A DNA stretch of 59,549 bases from Sedimenticola sp. (GCA_026984735.1 JALSRN010000038.1:1-59549), one strand, 5' to 3'. Positions 34,175-43,778 are shown, numbered from the stretch's first letter. Numbers and translations: made by a program. The notes: generated by a model not told the origin, from the letters alone.

Positions 34175-35386
34175 GTGAAACCACCCCTGCTCTTTCTCTG
34201 TCACCGCATCCCCTATCCGCCGAACAAGGGCGACAAGATCCGCTCTTTCCATCTGCTCGAGTACCTGTCGAGGAGTCACCGGATCCATCTGGGCACCTTC
34301 GTGGACGATCCGGCCGACTGGGAGCATCTGGAACGGCTGGACCAATGGTGCGCCGAACGCATGGTGCGGCCGTTGCGCCCCCCTCTCGCGCGGATGAGAA
34401 GCCTGAAAGGGTTGGCGAAGGGTCAACCCCTGACGCTGCCCTATTACCAGGACGCGGCGCTGGCGGCCTGGACGCGCAAGGCGATGCGGGAACGGTCGGT
34501 GAAGCGCGTTTTGATCTACTCCTCGGCCATGGCTCAGTACCTTCTTCCCGAGACCGCGGAGGCCACAGTGGTGATGGATCTGGTGGACGTGGATTCGGAC
34601 AAGTGGCGCCAGTACGCGAAGAGCCGCAGCTGGCCCATGAGCTGGCTCTACCACCGGGAAGCGGAGCGGTTGCTCGAGTTCGAACGCAGCGCCTCGGCCG
34701 CCGCCGAAGCCACTCTGCTGGTCTCCGAGGAAGAGGCGGAACTCTTCAGGCGGCTGGCCCCCGAGGCGGCCTCCCGGGTGCACGCGCTGCGCAACGGCGT
34801 GGATCTGGCATGGTTCGATCCGCGGGTGGAGCATCCGTCGCCCTACGAGGGCCCCGGCCCCCATCTGGTCTTCACCGGCGCCATGGATTACTGGCCCAAC
34901 GTGGACGCGGTGGTTTGGTTCGCGGAAGAGGTGATGCCCCTCCTGCGCGCCCGTTTTCCGCAGTTGCGGTTCCATGTGGTCGGCAGCCGCCCCGCCGAGC
35001 GGGTGCGCGCGTTGGCGCAGGAGCCCGGCGTGGAGGTGAGCGGTACGGTGCCGGACATCCGCCCCTACATCGCCCACGCCGACGCCGCGGTGGCGCCCAT
35101 GCGCATCGCGCGCGGCATTCAGAACAAGGTGCTGGAAGCGATGGCCCTGGCGCGCCCGGTGGTGGCCTCTCCCATGGGCGCCGAAGGCATCCGCGCGGAA
35201 TGGGGCGTGGAGCTGCTGGTCGCTGAATCGGGCGAGGAGTTCGCCGACGCTCTCGACAGACTGTTGAACGACAGGGAAAGGGCCGTCACGCTCGGCGAGG
35301 CGGCGCGGCGCCGGGTGGAGGCGGACTACGGCTGGGAGGGCACGCTGCCGCTGCTCGACCGCTGGTTTCCGCCGCAAGAGGGGTGA
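34175..35386 (+). CDS. XrtA-system glycosyltransferase 1 (GT4 type)
   Basis: A 403-residue GT-B sugar transferase. The N-terminus LLFLCHRIPYPPNKGDKIRSFHLLEYL is characteristic of the first glycosyltransferase of exosortase-A loci. The C-terminal donor site includes VFTGAMDYWPNVDAVVWFAEE and PMRIARGIQNKVLEAMALARPVVASPMGAEG, with the conserved Glu in the KVLEAMA motif. The start is uncertain: GTG 34175 was chosen because AGGG lies 7 nt upstream and the N-terminus then matches the family. GTG 34154 and 34160 are alternatives. Confidence 0.9.
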   Translation: MKPPLLFLCHRIPYPPNKGDKIRSFHLLEYLSRSHRIHLGTFVDDPADWEHLERLDQWCAERMVRPLRPPLARMRSLKGLAKGQPLTLPYYQDAALAAWTRKAMRERSVKRVLIYSSAMAQYLLPETAEATVVMDLVDVDSDKWRQYAKSRSWPMSWLYHREAERLLEFERSASAAAEATLLVSEEEAELFRRLAPEAASRVHALRNGVDLAWFDPRVEHPSPYEGPGPHLVFTGAMDYWPNVDAVVWFAEEVMPLLRARFPQLRFHVVGSRPAERVRALAQEPGVEVSGTVPDIRPYIAHADAAVAPMRIARGIQNKVLEAMALARPVVASPMGAEGIRAEWGVELLVAESGEEFADALDRLLNDRERAVTLGEAARRRVEADYGWEGTLPLLDRWFPPQEG

Positions 35387-35391
35387 ACGGA

Positions 35392-36591
35392 ATGGTGGTG
35401 GAAGCGCCGCTGGTGGTCCATGTGATTCACAGCCTGGGCGTGGGGGGGCTGGAGAACGGCCTGGTCAATCTCATCAACCGGACGCCCCCTGATCGCTACC
35501 GGCACGCCATCCTCTGCCTCACCGAGTCGGGCAGCTTCCAGGCGCGTCTGCAAGACCCTCGGGTGCCCGTGGTGGCGCTCGGCCTGCCTCCGGGCCACCG
35601 CTTCGGCGACTACAAAGCGGTGTGGAACGCTTTGCGTGACATGAGGCCGGCCATCGTCCACACCCGCAACCTGTCGGCGTTGGAGGCGCAGCTGGCGGCC
35701 TTCTGGCTCGGCGGCGTGAAGCGGGTGCACGGCGTGCACGGGCGGGACGTCTTCGATCTGGAAGGGAAAAACCGAAAATACAACCTGTTGCGCAAAGCGA
35801 TCCGTCCTTTGGTGGAACAATACACCACGGTGAGCCGGGATCTGCAGCGCTGGCTGGTGGAGGTGATCGGCGTGCCGCCGCGGCGGGTGGTGCAGATATA
35901 CAATGGCGTGAACCAGCGCTCCTTCCGCCCCGGCCCGCGTCCGCAAGAGCTGGCGCCCCAGGGCTTTCTCGGCGAAGAGTGCCTGGTGGTGGGCACTGTG
36001 GGCAGACTGGCGGCGGTGAAGGATCAGGCCACTCTGTTGCGCGCCTTTGCCCTCCTTGGCCGGCGCGAGCCGGCGATGGAACACCGTCTTCGGCTGGTGC
36101 TGGTGGGCGACGGCCCGGAACGGGAGTCGCTGCAGGCGTTGGCCGGCGAGCTGGGGATCTTGGAACGAACCTGGTTCGCGGGCGATCGCGACGAAGTGCC
36201 CGAACTGCTGAGGCTGTTCGATCTTTTCGTCCTGCCGTCGCTCGGCGAGGGGATCTCCAACACGCTTCTCGAGGCCATGGCCACCGGCCTGCCGGTGGTG
36301 GCGACGAGGGTGGGCGGAAACCCCGAACTGGTGAGGGAAGGGGAAAACGGCTTGTTGACGCCCCCCGGCGATGCTGAGGCGCTGGCGCGGGCCCTTTCGA
36401 TGCTGCTCGGCGATGCGGAGCGGCGGCGGGAGATGGGCGCGGCCTCCCTGGCGCGGGTGCGCCGCGACTTCCACTGGGAGCGGACGGTGGCGAAGTATCT
36501 GGAAGTGTACGATCGGGTGTTGGGAAGGGGGGGCGATGAGAGGGGAACTGCGGGTCGCTCCCGTCGAACGAAAAGTGGTGGCTTTGGGTAG
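35392..36591 (+). CDS. XrtA-system glycosyltransferase 2 (GT4 type)
   Basis: A 399-residue GT-B glycosyltransferase. The opening VVHVIHSLGVGGLENGLVNLINRTP is the signature of the second exosortase-A-associated transferase. The donor-binding block contains VGTVGRLAAVKDQATLLRAF, LVLVGDGPERESL and SLGEGISNTLLEAMATGLPVVAT, with the E-x7-E motif intact. ATG 35392 has GAGGGG about 8 nt upstream; GTG 35383, overlapping the previous stop, is the alternative. The last 20 residues (GGDERGTAGRSRR) look like unconserved extension. Confidence 0.9.
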   Translation: MVVEAPLVVHVIHSLGVGGLENGLVNLINRTPPDRYRHAILCLTESGSFQARLQDPRVPVVALGLPPGHRFGDYKAVWNALRDMRPAIVHTRNLSALEAQLAAFWLGGVKRVHGVHGRDVFDLEGKNRKYNLLRKAIRPLVEQYTTVSRDLQRWLVEVIGVPPRRVVQIYNGVNQRSFRPGPRPQELAPQGFLGEECLVVGTVGRLAAVKDQATLLRAFALLGRREPAMEHRLRLVLVGDGPERESLQALAGELGILERTWFAGDRDEVPELLRLFDLFVLPSLGEGISNTLLEAMATGLPVVATRVGGNPELVREGENGLLTPPGDAEALARALSMLLGDAERRREMGAASLARVRRDFHWERTVAKYLEVYDRVLGRGGDERGTAGRSRRTKSGGFG

Positions 36592-36603
36592 GAAATAGAC
36601 AGG

Positions 36604-38499
36604 ATGTGTGGAATCACCGGAATATTCGACATGCAGGGCGAGGGAGAGATCTCCCGCGATCTCCTTTCCCGCATGAACGAGACCCAGTTCCATCGCGGGC
36701 CGGACGAGGGTGGCATCCATCTGGAACCGGGGGTGGGGCTGGCCCATCGCCGCCTCTCCATCATCGATCTCGCCAGCGGGCAGCAGCCGCTCTTCAACGA
36801 GGACCGCAGCGTGGCGGTCACCTACAACGGCGAGATCTACAATTTTTCCGAGCTCACCCGTGAGCTGGAAGAGCGGGGCCATCGCTTTCGCACCCACTGC
36901 GACACCGAAGTGATCGTTCACGCTTGGGAGGAGTGGGGCGAGGCTTGCGTGGAACGGTTCCGCGGCATGTTCGCCTTCGCTCTGTGGGACCGCAACCGGC
37001 GGACACTCTTTCTGGCGCGCGACCGCCTCGGCATCAAACCGCTCTACTACGCGGCCCTTGCCGACGGCACGTTCCTATTCGGCTCGGAGTTGAAGTCGCT
37101 CCAGGCCCACGGAGGGATTCCCCGCGATCTCGATCCACCGGCGGTGGAGGAGTATTTCGCCTTCGGCTACGTGCCCGAGCCGCGCACCATCTATCGCGGC
37201 GTATTCAAGCTGCCCCCCGCGCACCGGCTTACGGTGAAGCGCGGCGCCCCTTTGCCGCCTCCTCGGCCCTATTGGGACGTGCCCTTCGAGGTGCGCGCCG
37301 ACGTGGACGAAGAGAGCCTGCAAGAAGAGCTGCTGGCGCGCCTGGAGGAGGCCGTGCGCGTGCGCTTGGTGGCCGAAGTGCCTCTGGGCGCCTTTCTCTC
37401 CGGGGGGGTGGACTCCAGCGCGGTGGTGGCCGCCATGGCGCGGTTGTCGGACGAGCCGGTGAACACCTGTTCCATCTCTTTCGGAGACCCCCGTTTCAAT
37501 GAGGCTGGCTACGCCGCCATGGTGGCGGACCGCTACCGCACCGCCCATCGGGTGGAACAGGTGGATCCCGACGATTTCGATCTGGTGGATCACCTGGCCG
37601 ACCTCTACGACGAGCCCTATGCCGACAGTTCGGCCCTGCCCACCTATCGGGTTTGCGAGTTGGCGAAGAAGCAGGTGACCGTGGCGCTCTCCGGCGATGG
37701 TGGCGACGAGAACCTGGCCGGCTACCGCCGCTATCGCTGGCACACCTACGAAGAGCGCATGCGCGCCCTGCTGCCTGCTTCGCTGAGACGCCCGCTCTTC
37801 GGTCTGCTGGGCCGCCTCTATCCCAAATTGGACTGGGCGCCGAAGATATTCCGCGCCAAGAGTACTTTCCAAGCCTTGGGGCGCGACGCTCTCGAGGGGT
37901 ATTTCCACAGCGTCTCCGTGCTCTCGGACGAGATGCGGACGAGACTCTTCAGCGACGCCTTCAAGCGCGAATTGCAGGGCTATCGCGCGGTGGAGGTGTT
38001 TCGGCGCCATGCGCGCAATGCGCCCACCGATCATCCTTTGTCGCTGGTACAGTACCTGGACATGAAGACCTATCTGCCCGGAGACATTCTCACCAAGGTG
38101 GATCGGGCCAGCATGGCGCACGCTCTCGAGGTGCGGGTGCCCATTCTCGATCACCATTTGGTGGAGTGGATCTCGGGGTTGGCGCCGGAGATGAAACTGC
38201 GGGGGCGTGAAGGGAAGTATCTCTTCAAAAAAGCGCTCGAACCGCTGCTGCCCCGCGAGATCCTCTATCGGCCCAAGATGGGCTTTTCGGTGCCGTTGGC
38301 GAGCTGGTTCCGGGGGCCGCTCAAAGAGCGGGTTCGGGAGGCGGTGCTCGGTGGTGCCATGAGTCGGAGCGGCCTGTTCGATCAGGGCTATCTTCGTCAA
38401 CTGGTGGATCAACACCAGTCGGGCATCCGCGACTACAGCGCCTCGTTGTGGGCGCTGCTCATGTTCGAATCCTTTTTGCGCAAGGAGGGGCATTCGTGA
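36604..38499 (+). CDS. XrtA-system asparagine synthase-like amidotransferase
   Basis: A 631-residue class II glutamine amidotransferase fused to an asparagine-synthetase domain. Cys2 (MCGITGIF) is the nucleophile that releases ammonia from glutamine; RRLSIIDLASGQQP and YNGEIYNF complete that site. The ATP pyrophosphatase loop SGGVDSSAVV is near residue 266. The C-terminal part keeps GDGGDENLAGY and KVDRASMAHALEVRVP. Family members in exosortase loci are thought to amidate or modify a sugar acid, not to make free asparagine. Only 12 bp separate it from the upstream gene, and its stop overlaps the next start. Confidence 0.94.
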   Translation: MCGITGIFDMQGEGEISRDLLSRMNETQFHRGPDEGGIHLEPGVGLAHRRLSIIDLASGQQPLFNEDRSVAVTYNGEIYNFSELTRELEERGHRFRTHCDTEVIVHAWEEWGEACVERFRGMFAFALWDRNRRTLFLARDRLGIKPLYYAALADGTFLFGSELKSLQAHGGIPRDLDPPAVEEYFAFGYVPEPRTIYRGVFKLPPAHRLTVKRGAPLPPPRPYWDVPFEVRADVDEESLQEELLARLEEAVRVRLVAEVPLGAFLSGGVDSSAVVAAMARLSDEPVNTCSISFGDPRFNEAGYAAMVADRYRTAHRVEQVDPDDFDLVDHLADLYDEPYADSSALPTYRVCELAKKQVTVALSGDGGDENLAGYRRYRWHTYEERMRALLPASLRRPLFGLLGRLYPKLDWAPKIFRAKSTFQALGRDALEGYFHSVSVLSDEMRTRLFSDAFKRELQGYRAVEVFRRHARNAPTDHPLSLVQYLDMKTYLPGDILTKVDRASMAHALEVRVPILDHHLVEWISGLAPEMKLRGREGKYLFKKALEPLLPREILYRPKMGFSVPLASWFRGPLKERVREAVLGGAMSRSGLFDQGYLRQLVDQHQSGIRDYSASLWALLMFESFLRKEGHS

Positions 38500-39734
38500 A
38501 GATTCTGCATGTTCTCGACCACTCCATTCCTCTGCACAGCGGTTACACCTTCCGCACCCGCGCCATTCTGGAGCAGCAGCGGGCGCTCGGCTGGGAGACG
38601 GTGCAGGTGACCAGCAGCAAGCAGGGGCGCAGCGCGGTAGAGATGGAGGAGGTGGATGGTTTCCGTTTCTACCGCACGCCGCCGTCTTCCGGTCTTTTGA
38701 GCAAGTTGCCGGTGGCGAACCAGTGGGCGGTGGTGGAGAGCCTCGCCCGCCGGCTCGACGATGTGATCCGTCGGGAGAGCCCCGACCTGCTGCACGCCCA
38801 CTCGCCCGCCCTCAACGGAATGGCCGCCTTGCGGATGGGGCGGCGCCACGGGCTTCCCGTAATCTATGAATGCCGCGCCTTCTGGGAAGACGCCGCCGTC
38901 GATCACGGCACCAGCCGCGAAGGAGGGGTCCGCTACCGCCTCACCCGGGCGATGGAGACCCATGTGTTTCGCGAAGCCGACGCCGTCACCACCATCTGCG
39001 AAGGGCTGAAATCCGACATCGTCGCCCGCGGCATCGACGAAGAGAAGGTGACGGTGATCCCCAACGCGGTGGACCTGGAACGTTTCTCCACGGAGTCGGC
39101 CCGGGATGCCGAGCTGGCTGCCCGGTTGGGCCTGGAAGGGAAGGTGGTGCTCGGTTTCCTCGGCTCCTTCTACGCCTATGAGGGGTTGATGCTCCTGGTG
39201 GAGGCGATGCCGCAAATTCTCGAACACCGTCCGGAGGTGCGGTTGTTGCTCGTGGGCGGCGGTCCCCAGGAGGCGGAACTGCGGGAGCGAGTTCGGCAGT
39301 CGGGGCTGGAAGATCAGGTCGTCTTCACCGGCCGGGTTCCCCACGACGAAGTGGATCGCTATTACGGACTGGTGGATATCCTCGTCTATCCGCGACTGGC
39401 GATGCGCCTCACGCAATTGGTGACCCCCCTCAAACCGCTCGAAGCGATGGCCCAGGGCAAACTAGTGGTCGCTTCCGACGTGGGCGGGCATCTCGAGTTG
39501 GTCAAGAACGACGTCACTGGCCGCTTGTTCCATGCGGGCGATCCGCGGGCATTGGCGGAGACGGTGATCGACATGGTCGGACATCCCCACCGATGGGAAC
39601 GGATGCGCCAGTCGGCCCGCCGCTTCGTGGAGCGGGAGCGCAGCTGGCCGCGCAGCGTGGGCCGGTACCGTCTGGTCTATGCCAAGGCGCTGTCCAAGAA
39701 GCAGCGCGCGCCCTTTTCAGCGGAAAGAGGTTGA
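38496..39734 (+). CDS. Exosortase-A-associated glycosyltransferase 3
   Basis: A 412-residue GT4-type enzyme. ILHVLDHSIPLHSGYTFRTRAIL at the N-terminus and HAHSPALNGMAAL with YECRAFWEDAAVDHGTS are features of the Daro_2409-like exosortase-associated transferases. The donor site has GFLGSFYAYEGLMLLVEA, LLLVGGGPQEAELR and PLKPLEAMAQGKLVVASDVGG. GTG 38496 overlaps the amidotransferase stop and has an AAGGAGGGG ribosome-binding site at 8 nt. The exosortase gene follows after 5 bp. Confidence 0.93.
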   Translation: MKILHVLDHSIPLHSGYTFRTRAILEQQRALGWETVQVTSSKQGRSAVEMEEVDGFRFYRTPPSSGLLSKLPVANQWAVVESLARRLDDVIRRESPDLLHAHSPALNGMAALRMGRRHGLPVIYECRAFWEDAAVDHGTSREGGVRYRLTRAMETHVFREADAVTTICEGLKSDIVARGIDEEKVTVIPNAVDLERFSTESARDAELAARLGLEGKVVLGFLGSFYAYEGLMLLVEAMPQILEHRPEVRLLLVGGGPQEAELRERVRQSGLEDQVVFTGRVPHDEVDRYYGLVDILVYPRLAMRLTQLVTPLKPLEAMAQGKLVVASDVGGHLELVKNDVTGRLFHAGDPRALAETVIDMVGHPHRWERMRQSARRFVERERSWPRSVGRYRLVYAKALSKKQRAPFSAERG

Positions 39735-39739
39735 GTTCG

Positions 39740-40612
39740 ATGACGACCCAGACGTTAGGAAAAGGACGGCCGTGGTTCCTGGAAGGCAAGGGGGCCGAGA
39801 AGTTTCTTCCATGGTTGCTCGGCGGCGTCTATCTGGCGGTCTACGGGCCCACTCTGGTGTGGCTCTGGCACCGTTGGACCTTGAGCGTCTGGCACAACGG
39901 CCACGGCATCCTCATCACCCTGGTCGTCGCCTGGCTGGTGCGTGAAGAGTTGAAGCGCTTCCAGGATCGGCCGCGCGATGCTTCCGCCTGGGGGTTCCTG
40001 CTGCTGGTGCCGGCACTGGCGCTGCACATGCTGGATACGGGCATCCGCTCGCAACTTCTTTCGGCCTTTTCGCTGGTGCTTGGGCTTCCCGGTCTTTCGC
40101 TGTTGCTGTTGGGCGTGGAGCGGACCCGGGCGATCATCTTTCCCCTGCTGGTGCTCTTTCTCACCCTTCCCATTCCACTGGCCTTCACCGAGTCCATCCA
40201 TCTCTTTCTCCGCCACGTCACCACCGTCGGTGCGGCCTGGCTGCTGCCCTGGATGGGTGTTCCCGTCTACGCCACCGGTACGATGCTGGAGACGCCCAAC
40301 GGCTCGCTCATGGTGGCGGATGCCTGCAGCGGTTTCTCCACTCTCTACGCCACTGTGACCGTGGCGGTGCTCACCGCCTACGCCACGCACAGTCGTTGGC
40401 GGCGGATCGCGGTGCTCCTGGTGGCGGTGCCGCTGGCCATCGTCGTGAACGTGGTGCGGGTAGTGGTGCTCACGGTGCTGGTGGATCGCTACGGACTCGA
40501 CGTGCTGCATACTGCCGCCCATGAACTCTCGGGCCTTGCCACCTTCGCGGTGGCGCTGCCGATCATCTTCTGGTTGGGTTATGAACCCCGGAAACGGGAG
40601 GCGGGCTCGTGA
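39740..40612 (+). CDS. xrtA: Exosortase (XrtA type by context)
   Basis: An inner-membrane cysteine transpeptidase that cleaves sorting tails of PEP-CTERM-type proteins and probably joins them to an acceptor. The 290-residue protein has about eight hydrophobic segments. The catalytic triad is intact: C196 in ADACSGFSTL, R240 in NVVRV and H261 in AAHELSGLATF. The XrtA label rests on the neighbours, which are the exosortase-A-associated set; other exosortase subclasses cannot be excluded from sequence alone. It is the short form without the fused EpsI domain, which is encoded next and overlaps by 4 bp (GTGA). No PEP-CTERM substrate is encoded in the window. Confidence 0.92.
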   Translation: MTTQTLGKGRPWFLEGKGAEKFLPWLLGGVYLAVYGPTLVWLWHRWTLSVWHNGHGILITLVVAWLVREELKRFQDRPRDASAWGFLLLVPALALHMLDTGIRSQLLSAFSLVLGLPGLSLLLLGVERTRAIIFPLLVLFLTLPIPLAFTESIHLFLRHVTTVGAAWLLPWMGVPVYATGTMLETPNGSLMVADACSGFSTLYATVTVAVLTAYATHSRWRRIAVLLVAVPLAIVVNVVRVVVLTVLVDRYGLDVLHTAAHELSGLATFAVALPIIFWLGYEPRKREAGS

Positions 40613-41214
40613 TCTCCCTGCGTTACGTTCCTGCAGTCATTCTGCTGTTGTTGGTGGCTCTGGTTCCCACGGTGATCCACCTCTATCTGGGGCTCGAGGA
40701 GGACGACGGCTTGCGGACCTCGGCGGTTCCCATGGAGTTGGCCGGTTTCAAGGGTAAGGCCACCCAGCGTCGCAAGGCTTGGGGGCTGGCGATGTTCGGC
40801 AGCCATGACTGGTTCGAGCGGCTCTATGAGAAAGAGGGGCGCCGCGTGCGGCTGTTCGTGGGGCGTGGATACGATCCCAAAAGGCTCTACCACCATCCTG
40901 AGATCGCGCTCTCGCGTGGCTTCGATCTCGCACCCGAAAGAATCGTAGTGGTGCAGGGGATTCCGGTGCACCTCCTCGAAGAGGAGGACGGCGAAGGAAT
41001 CGCGGCCTATGTGCTGTTGTCCGGTGATGGCTTCATCGAGAAGCCGGTTGCGCATCAGCTCGCCACCGCCTTGTGGCAGCTGTTTCATCCGCGCCGGCAG
41101 ATGACCCTCTTCTATGTGGCGCAGGCGGACTACCCCGTGAAACGTCCTTTCGAGAAGAGCGACGCAGAGCGGGTGCTGCTCGAGGCGATTCGAGACTTCA
41201 GAGGGCAGAAGTGA
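40609..41214 (+). CDS. epsI: EpsI-type exosortase-associated protein (DUF3485)
   Basis: A 201-residue protein with one N-terminal membrane anchor (VPAVILLLLVALVPTVIHLYL) and an extracytoplasmic domain. The domain has the EpsI features: VPMELAGFKGKA near residue 40, then RRVRLFVGRGYDPKRLYHHPE near residue 78. In many genomes it is fused to the exosortase C-terminus; here it is separate. Its exact role in polysaccharide export or protein sorting is not known. GTG 40609 overlaps the exosortase stop. Confidence 0.88.
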   Translation: MISLRYVPAVILLLLVALVPTVIHLYLGLEEDDGLRTSAVPMELAGFKGKATQRRKAWGLAMFGSHDWFERLYEKEGRRVRLFVGRGYDPKRLYHHPEIALSRGFDLAPERIVVVQGIPVHLLEEEDGEGIAAYVLLSGDGFIEKPVAHQLATALWQLFHPRRQMTLFYVAQADYPVKRPFEKSDAERVLLEAIRDFRGQK

Positions 41215-42432
41215 GTGGCACGGCCGGCGCTGATCGTCTTTTCCACCCTCTTTCCCCATGCCGGCGCGCCCGGGGCGGGTCTGTTCGTTCGGGAGAGGAT
41301 GTTCAGGGTGGGACGCAAATTTCCCCTGGTGGTGGTGTCGCCCCGCCCTTGGTTCCCGGGTCAGGGAGTGGTTCGGCGGTTCTTTCCGCGCTATCGTCCT
41401 CCCGCGCCTTTTCAAGAGGAGCAGCAGGGGTTCCGGGTATTCTTTCCCCGATTTTTCGCCTTGCCCGGCGTGATGCGCAGGTGGGACGGTTTTTTCATGG
41501 CGTTGGCCTCCTATCGGCTGGTCAGACGCCTGCAGCGAGAGGAGGGTTTCAACCTGCTCGACGCCCACTTCGCCTATCCCGACGGCTATGCGGCCACCCG
41601 GCTGGGCCGTTGGCTGGGGATGCCGGTGACGGTCACCCTGCGGGGCACCGAGGTGCCCCATGCCGGCAAACCGGCCTTGCGCCGCCGCATGCTGGCGGCG
41701 CTGAGGGAGGCGACGTGGATCTTTTCGGTGTCCCAGGCGCTCAAGGAGCATGTGGTGGCGCTGGGGATTGCCGAAGAGAAGGTGCAGGTGGTCGGCAATG
41801 GCGTCGATACCGCCAAGTTCCGTCCCATGCCGCAAGCGGAAGCGCGGCGTCGCTTGGGGCTGGAGGAAGAGGGTCCCGTACTCGTCACCGTGGGGGGGCT
41901 GGTGGAACGGAAGGGTTTTCATCGGGTGATCGAGGTGTTGCCGCGCCTGCTCGAACGCCACCCGAATCTTCGCTACCTGGTGGTGGGCGGACCGAGTCCG
42001 GAAGGGGACTGGAGCCAAAGGCTGCGTGACCAGGTGGCTCGCATGGGCCTTCAGGAGACGGTCCGTTTTCTCGGGCCGGTGGCTCCGGAAGAGCTCAGGA
42101 TTCCCCTCTCGGCCGCGGATCTCTTCGTGCTGGCCACCCGGAACGAGGGGTGGGCCAATGTCTTTTTCGAAGCCATGGCTTGCGGGCTGCCGGTGGTCAC
42201 CACCGACGTGGGGGGCAACCGCGAAGTGGTCAGTGACGAAGAGCTCGGCATCGTGGTTCCTTTCGGCGATTCCGACGCCCTGGCCGAGGCGCTGCTGAAC
42301 GCTTTGGATCGCCGCTGGAACCGCGAGGCGATCGTCGCCCATGCCCGGGCCAACGGCTGGGACGAGCGGGTCCGGGTTCTTTCGGAGGCTTTCGAAAGAA
42401 CGCTTCGAAGACGGGAGGAGTCGGAATCTTGA
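41215..42432 (+). CDS. Glycosyltransferase 4 (GT4 type)
   Basis: A 405-residue GT-B transferase. The acceptor half has HAGAPGAGLFVRERMFRVGR and NLLDAHFAYPDGYAATRLG. The donor half has VVGNGVDTAKFRP, VTVGGLVERKGFHRVIEVLPRLL, YLVVGGPSPEGD and NEGWANVFFEAMACGLPVVTTDVGG. The opening resembles transferases that often sit at the end of exosortase-A loci. GTG 41215 begins directly at the EpsI stop, so the genes are contiguous. The stop overlaps the next start. Confidence 0.92.
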   Translation: MARPALIVFSTLFPHAGAPGAGLFVRERMFRVGRKFPLVVVSPRPWFPGQGVVRRFFPRYRPPAPFQEEQQGFRVFFPRFFALPGVMRRWDGFFMALASYRLVRRLQREEGFNLLDAHFAYPDGYAATRLGRWLGMPVTVTLRGTEVPHAGKPALRRRMLAALREATWIFSVSQALKEHVVALGIAEEKVQVVGNGVDTAKFRPMPQAEARRRLGLEEEGPVLVTVGGLVERKGFHRVIEVLPRLLERHPNLRYLVVGGPSPEGDWSQRLRDQVARMGLQETVRFLGPVAPEELRIPLSAADLFVLATRNEGWANVFFEAMACGLPVVTTDVGGNREVVSDEELGIVVPFGDSDALAEALLNALDRRWNREAIVAHARANGWDERVRVLSEAFERTLRRREESES

Positions 42433-43778
42433 GTCTTTACACGAAACTGGTGTCGTCCGTTCTGTTTCCGCTTCACGAGCGGCTGAAAGGTCATGACAGC
42501 GTGGCGGTGCGCAAAGAGATGGGGCGCACCCAGTGGCTGGAACCGGAAGAGCTGGACGCCCTGCGGCTGCAGCGGCTGAGGGGGTTTCTCCGGGAGGTGG
42601 GGGAGCGGGTGCCCGTCTGGCGGGAGCGTTTTCGGGAGCTGCGGTTCGATCCTTCCGCACTCGCCTCGATCGAGGAGCTGCAGCGCCTGCCGCTCACCGA
42701 CAAGGCTTTCATCCGGGAGAACACCGAGCGCCTCAAAGCGGAGAACGCCCGCGGGCTGGCCCGTTTCAATACCGGCGGCTCCAGCGGCGAACCGCTCATC
42801 TTCTACATCGGCAAGGAGCGCGTGAGTCACGACGTGGCGGCCAAGTGGCGGGCCACCCGCTGGTGGGGCGTGGATATCGGCGATCCGGAGATCGTGGTCT
42901 GGGGGTCGCCCATCGAGCTGGGCGCTCAGGATCGGGTGCGGCAGCTTCGGGACGCCGTGCTGCGCACCCGGCTGCTGCCCGCCTTCGAAATGTCGGAAGA
43001 GCGGCTCGACGAGTTTCTGCGCCAGATCCGGCGCATGCGGCCGCGCATGCTCTTCGGTTATCCCTCGGCGCTGGCGCACATCGCCGCGCATGCGCAGAAA
43101 AGGGGCGTCGCCATGGACGATCTGGGGATCCGCGTCGCTTTTGTCACCTCCGAGCGGCTCTACGATCACCAGCGCGATCGCATCGCCGAAGTGTTCGGCT
43201 GCCCCGTGGCCAACGGCTACGGCGGACGGGATGCCGGATTCATCGCTCACGCCTGCCCTCGGGGAGGCATGCACATCACCGCCGAAGACATCGTGGTGGA
43301 GATCGTGGATCCGGAGGGGCGGGTGCTGCCTCCCGGCGAGAGCGGCGAGATCGTGGTGACCCACATGGCCACCAAGGACTTTCCTTTCATCCGTTATCGC
43401 ACCGGCGACGTGGGGGTGCTGGACACCGAGCGCTGTCCCTGCGGCCGCGGCCTGCCGCTTCTGAAAGAGATCCAAGGCCGCACCACCGACTTCATCGTGG
43501 CCCAGGACGGCACCGTGCTGCACGGCTTGGCGCTCATCTACGTTCTGCGCGATCTGCCGGGGGTGGCCGAATTCAAGATCGTTCAAGAGAGCCTCGATCT
43601 CACCCGCGTACAGATCGTCAAAGGGCCGGGCTACTCCAGCGAGGCGGAAAAGGAGATCCGCCAAGTTTTCCAGAAGCGGCTGGGAAGCGGCGTGAAGATC
43701 GAGATCGAATACGTGGAGCGGATCGCTGCGGAGAAGTCGGGAAAGTTCCGCTACGTGGTGAGTCGTGTCTCCGCGTGA
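42429..43778 (+). CDS. PaaK/CapK-like adenylate-forming ligase
   Basis: A 449-residue enzyme of the phenylacetate-CoA ligase (PaaK/CapK) type in the ANL superfamily. The phosphate-binding loop is NTGGSSGEPLIFY near residue 117. A5-like FGYPSAL and NGYGGRDAG near 245-275 and the YRTGDVG motif near 320 bind the adenylate. CPCGRGLP resembles the zinc-like site of PaaK. CapK relatives occur in capsule loci, where they may activate an acid that decorates the polymer. TTG 42429 is used because it overlaps the upstream stop. The natural acid is unknown. Confidence 0.88.
   Translation: MSLYTKLVSSVLFPLHERLKGHDSVAVRKEMGRTQWLEPEELDALRLQRLRGFLREVGERVPVWRERFRELRFDPSALASIEELQRLPLTDKAFIRENTERLKAENARGLARFNTGGSSGEPLIFYIGKERVSHDVAAKWRATRWWGVDIGDPEIVVWGSPIELGAQDRVRQLRDAVLRTRLLPAFEMSEERLDEFLRQIRRMRPRMLFGYPSALAHIAAHAQKRGVAMDDLGIRVAFVTSERLYDHQRDRIAEVFGCPVANGYGGRDAGFIAHACPRGGMHITAEDIVVEIVDPEGRVLPPGESGEIVVTHMATKDFPFIRYRTGDVGVLDTERCPCGRGLPLLKEIQGRTTDFIVAQDGTVLHGLALIYVLRDLPGVAEFKIVQESLDLTRVQIVKGPGYSSEAEKEIRQVFQKRLGSGVKIEIEYVERIAAEKSGKFRYVVSRVSA

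Noticed and set aside
40579-42660. Very long minus-strand open frame opposite epsI and a glycosyltransferase
   Set aside because: It lies antisense to two convincing genes, has low-complexity Pro/His/Arg composition and no family motif.
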